Source: Arachnopeziza araneosa
Taxonomy: Eukaryota; Ascomycota; Leotiomycetes; Helotiales; Arachnopezizaceae
Direction: 5' to 3'
Length of the DNA stretch: 64,000 nucleotides
NCBI GenBank assembly: GCA_003988855.1
Contig: QYAI01000154.1
Location: 28,931-92,930, forward strand
Shown here one piece after another: positions 1 through 12,115 of the stretch (the first letter of the stretch is position 1; the number at the start of each line of letters is the position of its first letter). Both the position numbers and the translations under genes were made by a program. A model generated the notes under the pieces. That model did no database searches, had not been told where the DNA came from, and saw only the letters and a program-made list of their open reading frames with translations.

Positions 1-2016
1 CTTCAAATTCCGATTGACATCCAACAAACCCCAATGATCCTCCCATCCTTCACCCGGTGTATCAAATTCGATTTTCCAGGGCTCATCAAATGCCTCAAAC
101 CAAAAATAGTTCGTACCATTGCTCAATGCCTGACAAACCCAGTCGTTCATAAATGTGTTCATCTCTGTAACACCGGCCACACTTCCTCCCGTACATGTTG
201 TAGGTCCTCCGCAATCCGTGCCTCCTGTTGATGGCCATCCAGTCTCAGATATGATGTTTTTGGAGACATCCGATTTCAGAATCACATCATGAGTTTGCCA
301 AAAATCCCAAGTCCAACTTGCTGCCTGATCGGCGCTGACGCCAGCGAAGAAAGGATGAATATTGGCCATTACCAGGTCAACCTCAGTGGCTAACTGGGCT
401 GTCCAATTATCTCCGAGGTCAGAGCTAGCGACTGGAATATTGATCCCCATTGATGTTAGATTGGTCCTGACGCCCGAAATGATAGTACTGAGTTGCGATG
501 CTGTCATATCTTTACGGAAAAGCACTTCATTGCCCACAATCACACCCACAAAGTCATCAGCACCGTATTTGGTAAAGATATCGTACATCTGAGCGATTTG
601 GCGAGCATTGGTGGTAGCATTATTATCTTGCCAGACTCCCATCCACACCTTCACTTTGCCCTTCAGATTCAGTTGGTCGATGGAATGAAGAAGCATCTGC
701 GTTTGATTGCAGTCTGTACCATACAAGCGAACCGTGTTGGTAAGTTGAGAGAGAACGGCTAGATCCCGCGTGACATTGTTTTGTGACGCCGGATAAGTAA
801 GACAGTCGGGGTATTGAGTATACATCGGGGTATAATCAACGCCAGGGAAGACCTTATGCAGATTGGCGTTATTTAAAAGCTTCTTGATCTCTGCAGAGTT
901 GGCGTTAAGATCCCCATTGTCGTCAGTATCTGCTTGTGCAGAGGCTCCCGATGTTGTGCTTGATGAAGAACTCTTCTTCGAAAGGATGCCTCCAGCAATT
1001 CCTCCACCAATAGCCCCAAGAATGATGATAGCAACTACTACTCCGACTATCCATCGTAATTTGCTTCTCCCACTTGATTGTTTTGTTAACCATTCGCTCT
1101 TATGCTCACTTCCAAGGTTATATGTCCCGCCTGGGTAAGAATCTCGAACCGGATCGTATTGGGGACCTGGATTTCCGCTAACTTTCCTTCCTACAAATGC
1201 CCCTATCCCTCCCATGACACCACCAGTGGCAGCAGCAGCCGGCACACTATTCCGATCCGAATGTCCCAGACTCAGCATAGATCCTCTTCCATGATGATAT
1301 TCTAGTCCATCGTCTCCATCGTCCTCGATCAACTCGGGATTAAATGCATCAATGTTAGGATCTATATTCCGTGAATATCGGTATGGTTGATCCGCATAAG
1401 GTTCATGATTGAAGCTGTGAGGTGTTCTTGAGCCTGTTGATCTTGTTTGTGGAGCAGCAACGCCTAGTGGAAGCGCCGCCGCTGCTAAAGGAGTCAAGGA
1501 CGAATGTGAACTATGTGCTTGTGGGGCAGGACGGTGTGCAGGCGACCCTTCATATGGATCGTAGCTAGTTTCCATGGTTGGATCGTAGCCTTGTGTATTC
1601 CGCATAGCTGCCAATCCACTCTCTCTTGCATTTGCTTCTGCTACACCGTACGCAATTCCTGCGATACCTCCAGCTGCTTGTTCGCCAAAATTGTCTGCCC
1701 CTGGAGTTGTTTGTGAGAACGTCGAGTCTGTATAGCCTTGTTCCTGAGCCCAGTTCCTTCCCTGCGCATTGCGGTGTAGTGGAGGAGGAGGAGCAGAGTC
1801 GTAGGACTGCACAGGTTGTTGTAGCTCTTGGCTATATGCTCTCTGTGTTCGCAATCGATTGAAAGCGCTGTCTGGATGTGCAGCAGGATTGAGAGGTGTC
1901 GCTCGCGGAGGATCGTAGCTTGGGGGGTTGTCTGAGGGCGCAGGAATGTGTTGCTGGGGGCTCCTTCCATTGAAATACGGCTCTTGATCTTGGTCGAACG
2001 AATAACGTCTCGACAT
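1..2016 (-). CDS. btgC: GH17 endo-beta-1,3-glucanase, type II membrane form (btgC-like), 3' end cut by window
   Basis: Predicted cell-wall endo-1,3-beta-glucosidase. The minus frame is open from ATG at 2016 to the window edge, 672 codons without an intron; family members are about 690 residues, so only some 15 residues are missing. Residues 1–320 are a Pro/Gln/Ser/Tyr-rich low-complexity cytosolic tail. A membrane segment at about 323–345 (WIVGVVVAIIILGAIGGGIA) follows a basic stretch, and a Ser-rich linker leads to the GH17 barrel from about 380. The two GH17 signatures are present: GNEVLFR with the likely acid/base Glu497, and SETGWPS with the likely nucleophile Glu591. N-glycosylation sequons are frequent in the catalytic part, fitting an extracellular domain. 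The family remodels beta-glucan during growth and autolysis. Function is inferred from these motifs. Confidence 0.93.
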   Translation of the reverse strand, partial: MSRRYSFDQDQEPYFNGRSPQQHIPAPSDNPPSYDPPRATPLNPAAHPDSAFNRLRTQRAYSQELQQPVQSYDSAPPPPLHRNAQGRNWAQEQGYTDSTFSQTTPGADNFGEQAAGGIAGIAYGVAEANARESGLAAMRNTQGYDPTMETSYDPYEGSPAHRPAPQAHSSHSSLTPLAAAALPLGVAAPQTRSTGSRTPHSFNHEPYADQPYRYSRNIDPNIDAFNPELIEDDGDDGLEYHHGRGSMLSLGHSDRNSVPAAAATGGVMGGIGAFVGRKVSGNPGPQYDPVRDSYPGGTYNLGSEHKSEWLTKQSSGRSKLRWIVGVVVAIIILGAIGGGIAGGILSKKSSSSSTTSGASAQADTDDNGDLNANSAEIKKLLNNANLHKVFPGVDYTPMYTQYPDCLTYPASQNNVTRDLAVLSQLTNTVRLYGTDCNQTQMLLHSIDQLNLKGKVKVWMGVWQDNNATTNARQIAQMYDIFTKYGADDFVGVIVGNEVLFRKDMTASQLSTIISGVRTNLTSMGINIPVASSDLGDNWTAQLATEVDLVMANIHPFFAGVSADQAASWTWDFWQTHDVILKSDVSKNIISETGWPSTGGTDCGGPTTCTGGSVAGVTEMNTFMNDWVCQALSNGTNYFWFEAFDEPWKIEFDTPGEGWEDHWGLLDVNRNLK

Positions 2017-3040
2017 CGTGATTGTGGAGGACGAGATGTAGCCTCCTCGTATGTTCGTATTCAGAATTGCATACAAAGGGTGGTTGTTGATGTTGATGAG
2101 GAAAATAAGCAAGGCTGGATATTTGGGACGCGTGAATAATAGTTTGAAAAGGAGATTCGTGAGATCGTGAGAACAAGTTATGAGGCTGTAAAAGATGATG
2201 GCTTTTCCATGTCAGGTTGATTTCTCTCTAGCTCTGGCACATTTACGAAATCAGTGGAAGCTTGGCTGGCAGCGGCTGCTTCGTTGTTGTTTGGTTGGCC
2301 CATGAACAACTCCCGAATCCCATAGCGGGGGCTGTGCTCCTAGATATAGCATGTGGCGGGGTTTAGGGGACACTTCATCCTCCTGAGGGAAAACAATTGC
2401 CTAGAAACTTTGTTTTGCTTACAGAACTTAGGGCTCTGATGCATTTCTTTGCGATTCATAGCTCTAGAATAATTCCATGTAACTCGATGCGCATCAGTCA
2501 GGGAGGCGATTGTACCTGAATGATGACAAAAGATCCCTGGCTAACACGAGACCTCGTAAACAGTAAGATACGAGGAAGTTCTTTGTTGACAAGTATTGGA
2601 GAGTCAGATAGAAGTTCTTGAGAATATTCCCTCTGTCAACTATTGCCTGGGCAACAAAACAGATCTTATGGCAGGACGCTTCTAGGTTTAACTCGGAGAT
2701 GTGTCCCGTGTTAAAAGTGTGGCTCTGATACGACTTGCCTTTGTAAACATGAAACCAATCATCATGAAGTGTCTTGAAGAATTTAATTCCAACCTAAGCT
2801 CTGTCTTTTCAAATCGTCAATCATGTGTTGGCAGTGTTTGATGCTACAGATACTGAGGAGCATGAATACCGTAGTACATTTTCGCCTTACTCATCGAGAT
2901 TTGCAATCCAAATATGTTTGAATGGGGCAATGGTAATGACCTCTAGCGTGCTCGTGATACCCGCTATAAAATACTCATGACGCAACTCTCACAATCACAA
3001 CAGCATTTCATACAACCAGCATACTCGACCTCGATTCATC
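2017..3040. other. Intergenic region, divergent promoters
   Basis: No credible gene. The stretch separates the divergent glucanase and isochorismatase-like genes. The right end carries the TATA box of the latter; nothing else is recognisable. Confidence 0.6.
2965..2971 (+). promoter_or_regulatory. TATA box of the isochorismatase-like gene
   Basis: TATAAAA lies 70 bp upstream of the ATG at 3041, with a CA-rich leader between, a normal fungal core-promoter spacing. Confidence 0.6.
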
Positions 3041-3805
3041 ATGGCAAAAGGATTCAGAGAACTCGCTGGTGTCACACCATCAACTGCATCTACCAAAGAC
3101 AGTGTCCTCGTCATCATTGATGCCCAGAATGAGTAGATCTTGTCCTGCATTTCGAAACTTCCACTGACAATCAGGTATGCCGAGGGCCCATTGAAGACGG
3201 AAAATGTATCGTCTACGAGGAAGGCTATCTTTGATCTTTTAGAGAAATATCGTGCTGCCTCGGCACCTTTGGTCCATATTGTTCATCAAGAACCACAAGG
3301 AGCACCAGTCTTCTCGCCTGGCACAGAGCTTGTTAAAGAGTTTGCAGAGCTCGAACCAAAATCCGGTGAAAAGCTCATTATCAAGCATTATCCGGGTTCA
3401 TTCACCGGTACTGACCTTGATGAGTACTTGAAGAGTACGGGAAAAAACAAGATTGTTTTAACGGGGTATGATCTATTCTACTCTGAGCCATCACTCCAAT
3501 CTTAAGAGCCAAGAGCGAAGAGCCTCAAAAGATTAGGATTTGTCTTCGAGCTCAGTTCTTCAGTTGTCGCATGCAACTGAAAATAACAAAGTCTTATACT
3601 AAGTCCTTGTAGTTATATGGCGCATGTCTGCGTAAGCACTACGGCTCGACAAGCTGATGAGAAAGGATACGATGTTGTACTAGCGGACGGGGCGATTGGT
3701 GATCGGGATATCCCTGGCGCAAAGGCAGAGGATGTGGTAGCTATGACTCTGGCAGAATTAGGTGATGCCTTTGGAAGCGTTGTGAAAGTTGATACTATCA
3801 ACTAA
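3041..3805 (+). CDS. Isochorismatase-like cysteine hydrolase
   Basis: Small alpha/beta cysteine hydrolase of the isochorismatase superfamily, 191 residues. Exons are 3041–3132, 3175–3465 and 3613–3805, with introns of 42 bp (GTAGAT..CAG, CTGAC branch) and 147 bp (GTATGA..TAG). After splicing the three catalytic residues of the family line up: Asp27 in IIDAQNEY, Lys101 in IIKHYPGSF and Cys134 in YMAHVCVS. The last exon continues TTARQADEKGYDVV, also typical. The substrate cannot be told; relatives act on isochorismate, nicotinamide, N-carbamoyl compounds or unknown amides. No signal peptide, so cytosolic. A TATA box lies 70 bp upstream. Confidence 0.9.
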
Positions 3806-3852
3806 AATAGATGTTGACGAGATGCAATAGAACACCTGTCCAAATAGGATTT

Positions 3853-5133
3853 TCATGATTCTGAAGTCTTTGCACCTAGCTCTACCTTTCCAAGCTCTTC
3901 ATGATTTGTAAGTTCGTCTTCCTTCGGCTGGAAACTATGTGGAGGATTAGGGGAATCTGCATTGGACTTAATAACCTGATCAGGATTTAAAAGTGAATCA
4001 GTCTTTAGTGACCTGATAGCATCTAGAAAATCGGTCGCCGTAGTATCTTTGTCAGGACTAGTAGACGTCCCTTCACCAAGAAGCTCCTCCGTAGACGTCG
4101 ACTCCATATGATTTTTGTCTCTAGATTTGACAGGTACTTCACTGTGAAACCCCTGGGCAGTCTGGAGCTCAGCAGCACTTACGACCTGTGTGGATAATTC
4201 TTTCCGCCAATATATCTTTGTATCTGAAAAATCATGTCTCCCTACGATCTGTGGAAAGTCCAATATCTCGCATCCTTCAACTAGATTTTCCAGTGTGGTA
4301 TAAATGGTATCAGTCGTATCCGATCTGGATAAGTCAGCGCTATCCTTACAGATAAGAGATCCTCACATATCAAAGCGACCAAAATTCCCAATATCGGTTC
4401 CAATGAACAGTGCTGGTTTTGCTTCTCTTGCAGCAACAGCTCCATAAACCTCCTTGTAGCAGTGAACGGCAAATACCAGCGTATTTTCGTTGATTGTGCC
4501 AAACGCATCGGGGTCTTTAACCACCTTATATCCCAGGTGGTCCAGGAAACTTGCATCCAGATCTGTGTACTGTGGATCCTGAAGAACGACATCTGTGCTT
4601 CCCCCGAGTATTTCGATGACGGTTTGTACGGCTGCTAATTGTATTGCACTACTTCGTCGCCCTTCTCTTCTGGCACTTTGCATTGATCCCAATCCAAGAA
4701 TAACAACATTATCCACATTCTTCAGTTGCCCTCTCTTTTCCTGTAGGATCGTCTCGAGCTCCCTGCTGGCAGCGGTCTCCTTCCATTGTTTCAACCAGAA
4801 ATCATAATCCCTCTTCAATTCGTCCACCGTCTTCTCAATATAGCTCACACCATTGATTTCGAAATCTCCGGTGTGTAGGGTAGCTTTGGGTTTGGTAGTC
4901 GTTTTCTGCGGCTTATCAATAACATGCGTCCAACCATCTTCATCCACAATTTGTTTTCGTTTGGTATGCACAATCACAGGCTTATGCTCTCCTTCCCTCT
5001 TCGTTTTTTTCTTCCGCGTTCGTAGCATCTTCTTTCCTCTCGGTTGCAGAGATTGGTGTGCGTCAGAAAATAGAAAATATGGATGCGCGAGCAAGCAGAG
5101 ATTCCAAAATCGTGACCTTGCAGACGCCGTCAT
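3853..5133 (-). CDS. SRR1-like domain protein
   Basis: Fungal member of the SRR1 family (plant SENSITIVITY TO RED LIGHT REDUCED 1, yeast Ber1). Exons 4367–5133 and 3853–4324 join across a 42-bp intron (GTGAGG..CAG with GCTGAC branch) to give 412 residues. The basic segment MLRTRKKKTKR leads to DEDGWTHV, which commonly marks the start of these proteins. The SRR1 domain follows with NVVILGLGSMQS, the QLA helix, VLQDPQYTDLDASFLDHLGY and FAVHCYKEVYG. The C-terminal 130 residues are acidic and Ser/Thr-rich without a domain. A second Met at 5028 (residue 36) gives a form beginning at the basic segment and may be the true start. The molecular function of SRR1 domains is unsettled; roles in transcription and microtubule stability have been reported for homologues. 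Confidence 0.85.
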
Positions 5134-6243
5134 ACAATTTTTCCAAATTCCCTTGTGCGGATCATTTTGAAGTGGGGGCTATTTTTAGACGGCAGAATAA
5201 AGCGGTGAACGGGTTGGGTGGGTGAGGTCCGCTCAACTTTTGATAGTTCGATTCTGAAGCTCAAGATGTCGGGCGAAGCGCTGAGCAGTGTGATGAGATG
5301 AGGCTTTATGTATTGTGAAATTAATGTCTTCTGCTTTGAGACTTTGCGCGTTGGATCTCCGGTGATGGCCGAAGAGCAGGCCTAGTGGCGCCTCTCGAGC
5401 AGAGACGGCATCGTCCATGACCGAGTCTGGATTGCTGGAAACTGGGGATACCTTCAGGGTTTGTCGATCCTGATTTCAGATATCTTTGGCTTCTTTATTG
5501 ACGTTGACTTGTTTCTCGCTGGTCAGCTTACATACCGCAGTGGCCAAGTGACCCCGGGAGATCCCTAGAGCCAAGCTTGCCATATTCTCCTCGCCTTTCG
5601 CTTCTCGTAAAGCGATTCCCCATCGTTCAGCCAGATTAACGTCGTGATACATGTGAATAATGATGGAAACGTTGGACGGTCGAGGAGTAGCGCCTACTAC
5701 CACGCTCTTCTGGCAGTGCAGAGAAGAGCGGCACTCGGATGTCACGTACGATTCCCTCTGGTTGGTTTCCTCTGGTGTCCTCCCCCCTCCCCCCTCCCCA
5801 CCACCTCAGCGCCTCGACCGCTACGACGATTGGGCCCTTCCCCTGCCCATCTCCCAGCACCACTCAGTGCCTGGCCACCATTTGCTGGCTGCCTCCCAAT
5901 CAGCACGGCGATTGCGATCCCCACCAACCCGCAAAGATTCTAGTTTATCCGCTGCAGGTCATGATTGGATCTAATTCCAGCCGCCGACCTGAACGCGCAT
6001 ATCACTCAGCAGCGAGAGTGCTCACTTGCATGGCCCGTGGCTGCTCCAGTCCCGATCAAAAAGGCCGCTGTACCGCCCACCATCCAACATGAAGGACTTT
6101 CAGTTCTGGCTGGCTTCACTCTTTGCGACCTCTTACTTCTTGTCCTTCTCTTCTTCACTCCATCGCGCCTTATTGCAGGAAGGATACTGGTATCTGACCT
6201 GACCCGACATCCATCTGTTTTTGTGACGATATACACACTCAAA
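5134..6243. other. Intergenic region with polypyrimidine tract
   Basis: No supported gene; open frames on both strands overlap and lack recognisable protein character. A strongly polypyrimidine tract (C-runs broken by single T) lies at about 5779–5799, roughly 450 bp before the BIM1-like start codon. This is probably a long fungal 5' regulatory region. Confidence 0.5.
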
Positions 6244-7129
6244 ATGCTCTTTTCAAGGTCGATAGCGGTTATCGCTGCGTGTGTTGCGGTTGTGGTCGAG
6301 GCTCATACCGTTATCACCTACCCAGGATGGAGAGGAGACAATCTGATCACGAATGAGACATTTCCTTATGGCATGCAATGGATGTATCCATGTGAGTTAC
6401 CTTTCGTCCGTGTCTTACGGGGTGCATGCAGGAGGCTGGTGATATGCTGTGTTTTTCCAGAGCCTCTACTTCTACGAACGAATCCTTCTCTGCCCATATC
6501 TCTCCTCTCCGATTCTGTGCTTCTCCTGCTGGACAGATTTACTGACATCCCCGCAGGCGGTGGAATGCGCACCACGACCAACCGCACCCTTTGGCCTATT
6601 CAGGGAGGAGCAGTTGCTGTCCAACCCGGATGGTTCCAAGGCCATGCCACCGCCTTCTTCTACATCAATCTGGGGTTCGGCACCGATGGACCAGACGGTG
6701 GCCCCCCAAACATGTCTTTTCCCATGACTCCCGTCTTTCAAATTGCGGGTCCCTCAAAAAATCCATATCCTGGCACCTTCTGTCTGCCGCAAGTCCCACT
6801 GCCAGTCAACGCGAGTGTGAACATTGGCGATAATGCGACTATTCAGGTCGTGGAGACGGCGATACACGGTGCGGCACTGTATTCGGTGAGTTTTCTTGAA
6901 AATGAGATGGGAATTCGACTAATCACCACAATAGTGTGTTGATATTACATTTGCGGATCCCAAGGATGTTGCCGAAGTAAACAGCTCGAATTGTTTCAAT
7001 AGCTCCGATATCTCATTCAACAACGTCTACTCTATCCCCTTATCTGGATCGACTTCATCTGCCACAAAATCTTTAACGTCTGCTTCGCTTCTACCGCTTG
7101 CTGGATTATTGATGTGGGCTTTGTTGTGA
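6244..7129 (+). CDS. GPI-anchored BIM1-like (LPMO-like, X325) copper-binding protein
   Basis: Secreted protein of 223 residues in exons 6244–6391, 6557–6885 and 6935–7129 (introns 165 and 49 bp, both GTGAGT donors). The signal peptide runs to ..VVVEA and the mature protein would start with His (HTVITYPGWRG), as needed for the copper histidine brace of LPMO-like folds. The core shows QWMYPCGG, TNRTLWPIQGG, a second buried His (GHATAFFYINLGFG) and paired Cys. The C-terminus is Ser-rich and ends in a short hydrophobic tail (SLLPLAGLLMWALL), a GPI-anchor signal. The family includes copper acquisition factor BIM1 of Cryptococcus; members are thought to act in copper handling at the cell surface and not in polysaccharide cleavage. 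Many NxS/T sites. Confidence 0.88.
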
Positions 7130-7487
7130 TTATGAATGATTGAGGACTGAAGACTATAAGAATGGACGCCAAGAGAAGAAGGGCGCAATTGTAAATATGA
7201 TACCGGAGGAAGAATTCGAAGTCCCGCATAGGCTTGTATATCCTACTTGTTTGGCGTTGAGGAGCGAGGACTTAAGGGAGGAGGATGTCACTCTCACTCA
7301 CACATCGGAGATGTTGTGAACAAATACTCGGTTGTAATTCCTTCACTTCTTGGATTAAGAGATAAAATCCAAACCATTCACTAATGGAAACATGCTTGCT
7401 ATGCTATGCTTTTGATATCTAAGGGCTACCAAGAATATTTTCATTTCGTTTCATCCCTTTACGCTCATTCCTTTAATCCCCTTATGC
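7130..7487. other. Convergent intergenic region
   Basis: Short 3'–3' space between the BIM1-like and Doa1-like genes; no gene or repeat seen. Confidence 0.5.
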
Positions 7488-9856
7488 TCATTTCAATGAC
7501 ACCAAGATTTCCTTCCCTACGTTTTTGATCCTCGGATCACTAGCCGTTCCCATAGCCTTTTCAACTGCGACTCCAAGAGCATAGACATCTTTCGCTGCGC
7601 TCTTAGCCTCCTCGTCCATACCTGCCAATGTGCCGGCTGCAACCATAGCTCTGTATACAGCTTCTGAATCACTCTGAGTTGTCAATATCTTGGTAAGAGC
7701 GTCGAGAATAGCAATCACATGCTCAAAGTTTGCGTTCTCACTCTCACTCGTTAACAAAACAGCGTAGTTGATGTAAACCGTAGTTGCTGCAACTAAAAGA
7801 TTTCGATTCGACGAAGATGCGGTCGAAGAAGATATTATAGCTTGAATCTTTTCAAATTCTTTCACGACCAGTAATCGACCTTCTGATGTCTCAAAGAGAT
7901 TTGCAAAAGCTCGAAGTGCCATCATAACATGATTCTCTGCTGGCGGTGTATCCTCCAGAACTGCCGCTTCTAGGACATCAACAATGTTCCCTCCCCTGGG
8001 ATGAGTAAAACTGGCTGTTACAGGTGCAACGGCAAGTAAACGTATTAAATCAATGCCAGGCAGCCTGTCCTTGTAAGGCCATACTGTTGCAAGCTTAATT
8101 GCGAGCTCTAGCTCCGACTGAGTTGCCTTTGACGCCGAAGAAGACTCGAGGTTCTTACACAATATGCCAAGAACAGACAACTCAGTTGGGTTAAGAGATT
8201 TATCTTTATGGCCTCCTGATATAAGGGTAGCGTTTAACTCGGTTATTTTTTTACCAATCGCTGGTACTCGGGCAACTACGATGCTGAGATATTCTTTTTG
8301 TGGAAGAACTTTAGGTGGTGCAGTAACAGCTGGTGTGCTTGTCGTTGCATCCCCTGGTCTGTATCTATTTTCAGTTCCCCAAGGATCTGGTGCTGAAGGA
8401 CCTTGTTGTGTTTGGCCAATGGTCTTCCCTTGAGTATTTTGAATGATAAAGTTGGCCACTTGATCGAGGTAAGTAATTGGTGCTTCATTGTCCGTAATAA
8501 ACTTGGAAGCGGCTTCGTATGGGTTTTGCGAAAGGTTATATGGAAGTTTGAGAGGCGGTTTTCCATCTTCCATGTCCACAGTAAATACGAAATCATATTC
8601 CTGACCGTTATAGACCTCTTTGGGACCACTGCTACCCACAGAATCAACTACAGTCCCAACATTGATCCATTGGCCTTGTGCAGTTGACCATGTATGAGCT
8701 GTAACGGATCCATTATCTTCTCGAATCATCTGTACTTGTCCATCCTTCGTCCCCAGTTTTATCGACAAAAATTCTGGACCAGGTAACTTCTCTTTATTAA
8801 TCTTTTCCATAGTTTGCTGAGGTATCGAGGAACCCTTCACTGATTCCTCGAACTGTCTCAATACCTCCGCATCTGCGACTCTTTCAGGACTCCTTGAAAA
8901 GACTCGTACAATCTTGTCGCTAGATCCTGAAACAATATCTCCATTCTCTGCGCATACAGCCACGCTCCAGACAGAAATTGCGGGATGTGTAATGGTTTGT
9001 ATGCATTGATTCCCTTTCCATATCCGTAATGTTCGATCTTCGCCAGAACTCACGATTTCTCCTGATGGCAATGATGCCAAAGAATAAATGAAGCTTTCGT
9101 GGCCATGAAGTTCACCCACCTGCTTTCCTGACATGGTCCAGAATCGAATTATACCGTCGTTGTCTGCAGCAGCAAAATCCGCACCAGAAGAATGACCCTT
9201 TGATACCCTGCATAGAGCTCGAATAGGGTGTTTGCTAGCTTGAAATTCTTTTAGTAACTTCCCCGACTTGTGAAATATCCGAATCTTCTGATCGGCGCAA
9301 CCAGTTATGATGGTCTCCGAATCATATGCAATGACAGCCCACACAGAGCCCTCATGACCCTTTAAGATGGCTTCGCATTCCCATTTTCCAACTGGCCATA
9401 TTCTTGCTTCGTTATCCCATGCGCCACTGACAATGAACTTGCCAGCAGGGTCGATGTCAAGAGAACAGATTGTATTGCTGTGGCCAAGGAGTAAAGCTTC
9501 TGCATCCTCGTCGGGGGTCTTTGAGGGTTGTCGGACTTCCACTATCAAATCTTTTCCTCCTGCGATTATTAGACCATCTGGGTATTGTTCACTCGGCGGG
9601 AGGTAGGTAAGAGCGTTCAGCCAATGCCCAGAATGGGAGGCTATTGTCGCATCATAGGTTGGAGGATTTTCTGATAAAAGCTTCCATACTCGCGTGGTAT
9701 TATCTCTTGAAGCTGAAAGGACGACCTTGGAGGTAGGAAAAAGGACTCCACGGACCTAAGTGGTAATTGTCAGCAAGCTATGAACTTGTTACAGGGCGGG
9801 GCATTTACATCGTTGTCATGACCAGATAGAGAGGCCGAGAGCTTATATTCTGCCAT
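7488..9856 (-). CDS. DOA1: Doa1/Ufd3/PLAA-like ubiquitin-binding WD40 protein
   Basis: Homologue of phospholipase A2-activating protein (PLAA), yeast Doa1/Ufd3, a Cdc48/p97 cofactor that keeps ubiquitin levels and ubiquitinated membrane-protein turnover. Exons 9809–9856 and 7488–9755 with a 53-bp intron give 771 residues; the ATG at 9856 starts MAEYKLSASLSGHDND, directly entering WD repeat 1. About seven WD40 repeats fill residues 1–300 (SASRDNTTRVWKL, GAWDNEARIWPV, SGEDRTLRIWKG, SGSSDKIVRVFS). A PFU domain lies near 375–470 (PKEVYNGQEYDFVF) and a PUL armadillo domain from about 500 to the end. The domain order is complete and diagnostic. It shares a 559-bp divergent promoter with the STRAP-like gene. 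Confidence 0.95.
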
Positions 9857-10415
9857 TCTCTTGTATGTGAAAGATTATGACGACTTTCGATTCCTCTTGA
9901 AGTAGTAGGAAAGAAGTTGTAGGTGGTGGAGAGGCAAAGTCATTCCATGTCTGTCTTTGACCTTCTCACAATGTTGTGTCTCCGATAAGGTCTTATCCGG
10001 ATTATTATTAATCCGCGCGGATCTGATGCGCCCGCTAAGAGATGGGAACTGTGCTATGATGTCTCGAATATTTCCCTCATCCTTCCCTTTCTTTTTCTCC
10101 ATCACGACGGGGTTCTGGATAGGAGAGTCACTTTCTACCTTGCTTTTGGGTCGTCGAGGAGGTCATCTTCCAATAGAGAATACGCCGAGGCTGTAACGAC
10201 TTTACGACTATTACGAATCTTCTTATCCTCGAATATCGAATCTTCAAACCTTTCCATCCTTCGCCCAACGTCGAAACGACTACGCAGATCTGCTAGTCTC
10301 TACAATTATTCGAAGACGTTCTTTTGTCTCCAACGTTTCACCGCTCGTTGCACTTAAGGAGGAGGACCTACACGATTACCCCACCTCTTCAATACTTTCG
10401 CATCACCATTACAAG
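9857..10415. promoter_or_regulatory. Bidirectional promoter between Doa1-like and STRAP-like genes
   Basis: 559 bp between two divergent start codons, rich in CT tracts and without a TATA box. It must hold both promoters. No further element is assigned. Confidence 0.6.
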
Positions 10416-11657
10416 ATGGCTGGACCAGAAGTCTCCAAGCAGTGTCTTCCTCTAACCTGTCATGGCCACTCGCGGCCTGTGACGCATATTAGTTTTTCCG
10501 GATTTGTGGGAGAAGATGAATACTATGTCATATCTGCTTGCAAAGGTTTGAACCCAGTCGCACACGGGGAATATACTAAAGACTTGTAGATAATAACCCC
10601 ATGCTTCGAGATGGTGTTACTGGTGATTGGTAAGCCTCTACGATGTTACTTGGAACCGCCGTTGACTCTTGTAGGATCGGAACCTTCTTTGGACACAAAG
10701 GTGCTGTTTATCAAGGACGACTCTCTCCTGATGCTACAACTGCTGCAACTGCTTCTGCAGATTTCACAGCGTATGTATATTCGATACACGATAAGACTTT
10801 GCGCTGATGTTCGCAGTAAAATATGGGATACTCATTCTGGAGAAACCCTCTACACCCTTCAACATCATCATATTGTACGAGCTATTGCATTTCCCCCGGA
10901 TTCTGGTCACCTCCTCGCGACCGGAGGAATGGAAAAGAAGCTTAGAATCTTCGATCTCTCCCGAGTGGCTCCAATATCCGCGCCAACAGCCAACGGCCAG
11001 GCCAATGGCGCAAACGGGGCATCGGATCGAACAGTTATTGCAGCGGAAGAAGGTTTTGAAGTTGGTCCTGGCATTCATAAAGGCACCATCAAATCTATTG
11101 TATGGACTAGAGATCCTAATGTCCTTGTTACGGCTTGTGACGACAAGATGATAAGATGGTGGGACCTTCGAACTCGAACAGTTGTGAAAGAGCAGGCTGT
11201 TCAAGGGGAGATTGGTTCCTGCGAATTCACAAATATCAAGGCAGACCCTTCGGATATTGGTGGAGGATTGCCTGTCTTGTGCATTGCTGCTGGAAAGACC
11301 GTATATTTTTATGGTGGTCAGGACGCACAGAACCTCATCAAGACTGTGACTTTACCATACGATGTTGCAAGTGTTGCTCTCCATCCAAGTCAACGGAAGT
11401 TTGTTACTGGTGGAATCAAGGATACTTGGGCCAAGGTCTATGATTATGACACTGAGCAGGAACTTGGTATGTTTCGACTTTCTTCTTCAGGCTTGACTAA
11501 CCCTTCAGACGTCCACAAAGGTCATCATGGTCCAATTTGGAGCATCAGCTTCTCTCCTGATGGTAAACTTTACGCCACTGGGAGTGAAGATGGGACAATC
11601 AAGATGTGGAAGAATACTCCAGGTTCTTTCGGTTTGTGGCGTGCCAACCAGGAATGA
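10416..11657 (+). CDS. STRAP/unrip-like WD40 repeat protein
   Basis: Seven-bladed WD40 protein of 354 residues, homologous to serine-threonine kinase receptor-associated protein (STRAP/unrip). Five exons: 10416–10545, 10590–10629, 10675–10770, 10817–11466, 11509–11657, with introns of 42–46 bp. The spliced start reads CHGHSRPVTHISFSG, YVISACKDNNPMLRDG and TGDWIGTFFGHKGAVY, closely matching the STRAP N-terminus, then ATASADFTAKIWDTHSGE and the GGMEKKLRIFDL blade. The 42-bp last intron is a multiple of three and would read through, so it is easily missed. Animal STRAP works with the SMN complex and in translational control; a role in fungi is inferred only from homology. Confidence 0.92.
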
Positions 11658-12115
11658 TTGAATCTCCTGGTTTGATTTATACCATATTGGCCGGAGTCAG
11701 GCGTATGTCGGATTCGAGAGTAGGCCATGTTGATAAATACTTGGGATCGTCTAGCCGTAATTAGAGAGCGAGATTCACGTCGCAAAACGGGAGACATCAA
11801 ACAATCTGTAGCTTTTAAATCTATCTTATCCCAGTTGGCGCAGCTGTACACTTTATACTTTAGAATTGTCTCTTTCTATTACCGTCTTCGGATGTGGTCT
11901 TTGACCTTGAGGTAAAGACTCTGGTCTAAGGGTTATTCTATGTCGTCTCTTGCAGCGCCGTCTCCTTTGAAATTCCGTCAAGTTTCAGCTTGCAAATACA
12001 AGCTCTATCTAATTCATGACTCACTCAATTATCAAGTCGTGATATAGATTATGCCTCAATATTGCACGGAACGGGGCGGTATGTTTTGCGCCTCACAGCC
12101 TTTTCAACAACTACT
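11658..12115. other. Convergent intergenic region
   Basis: 3'–3' space between the STRAP-like gene and the amidase; nothing recognisable. Confidence 0.5.
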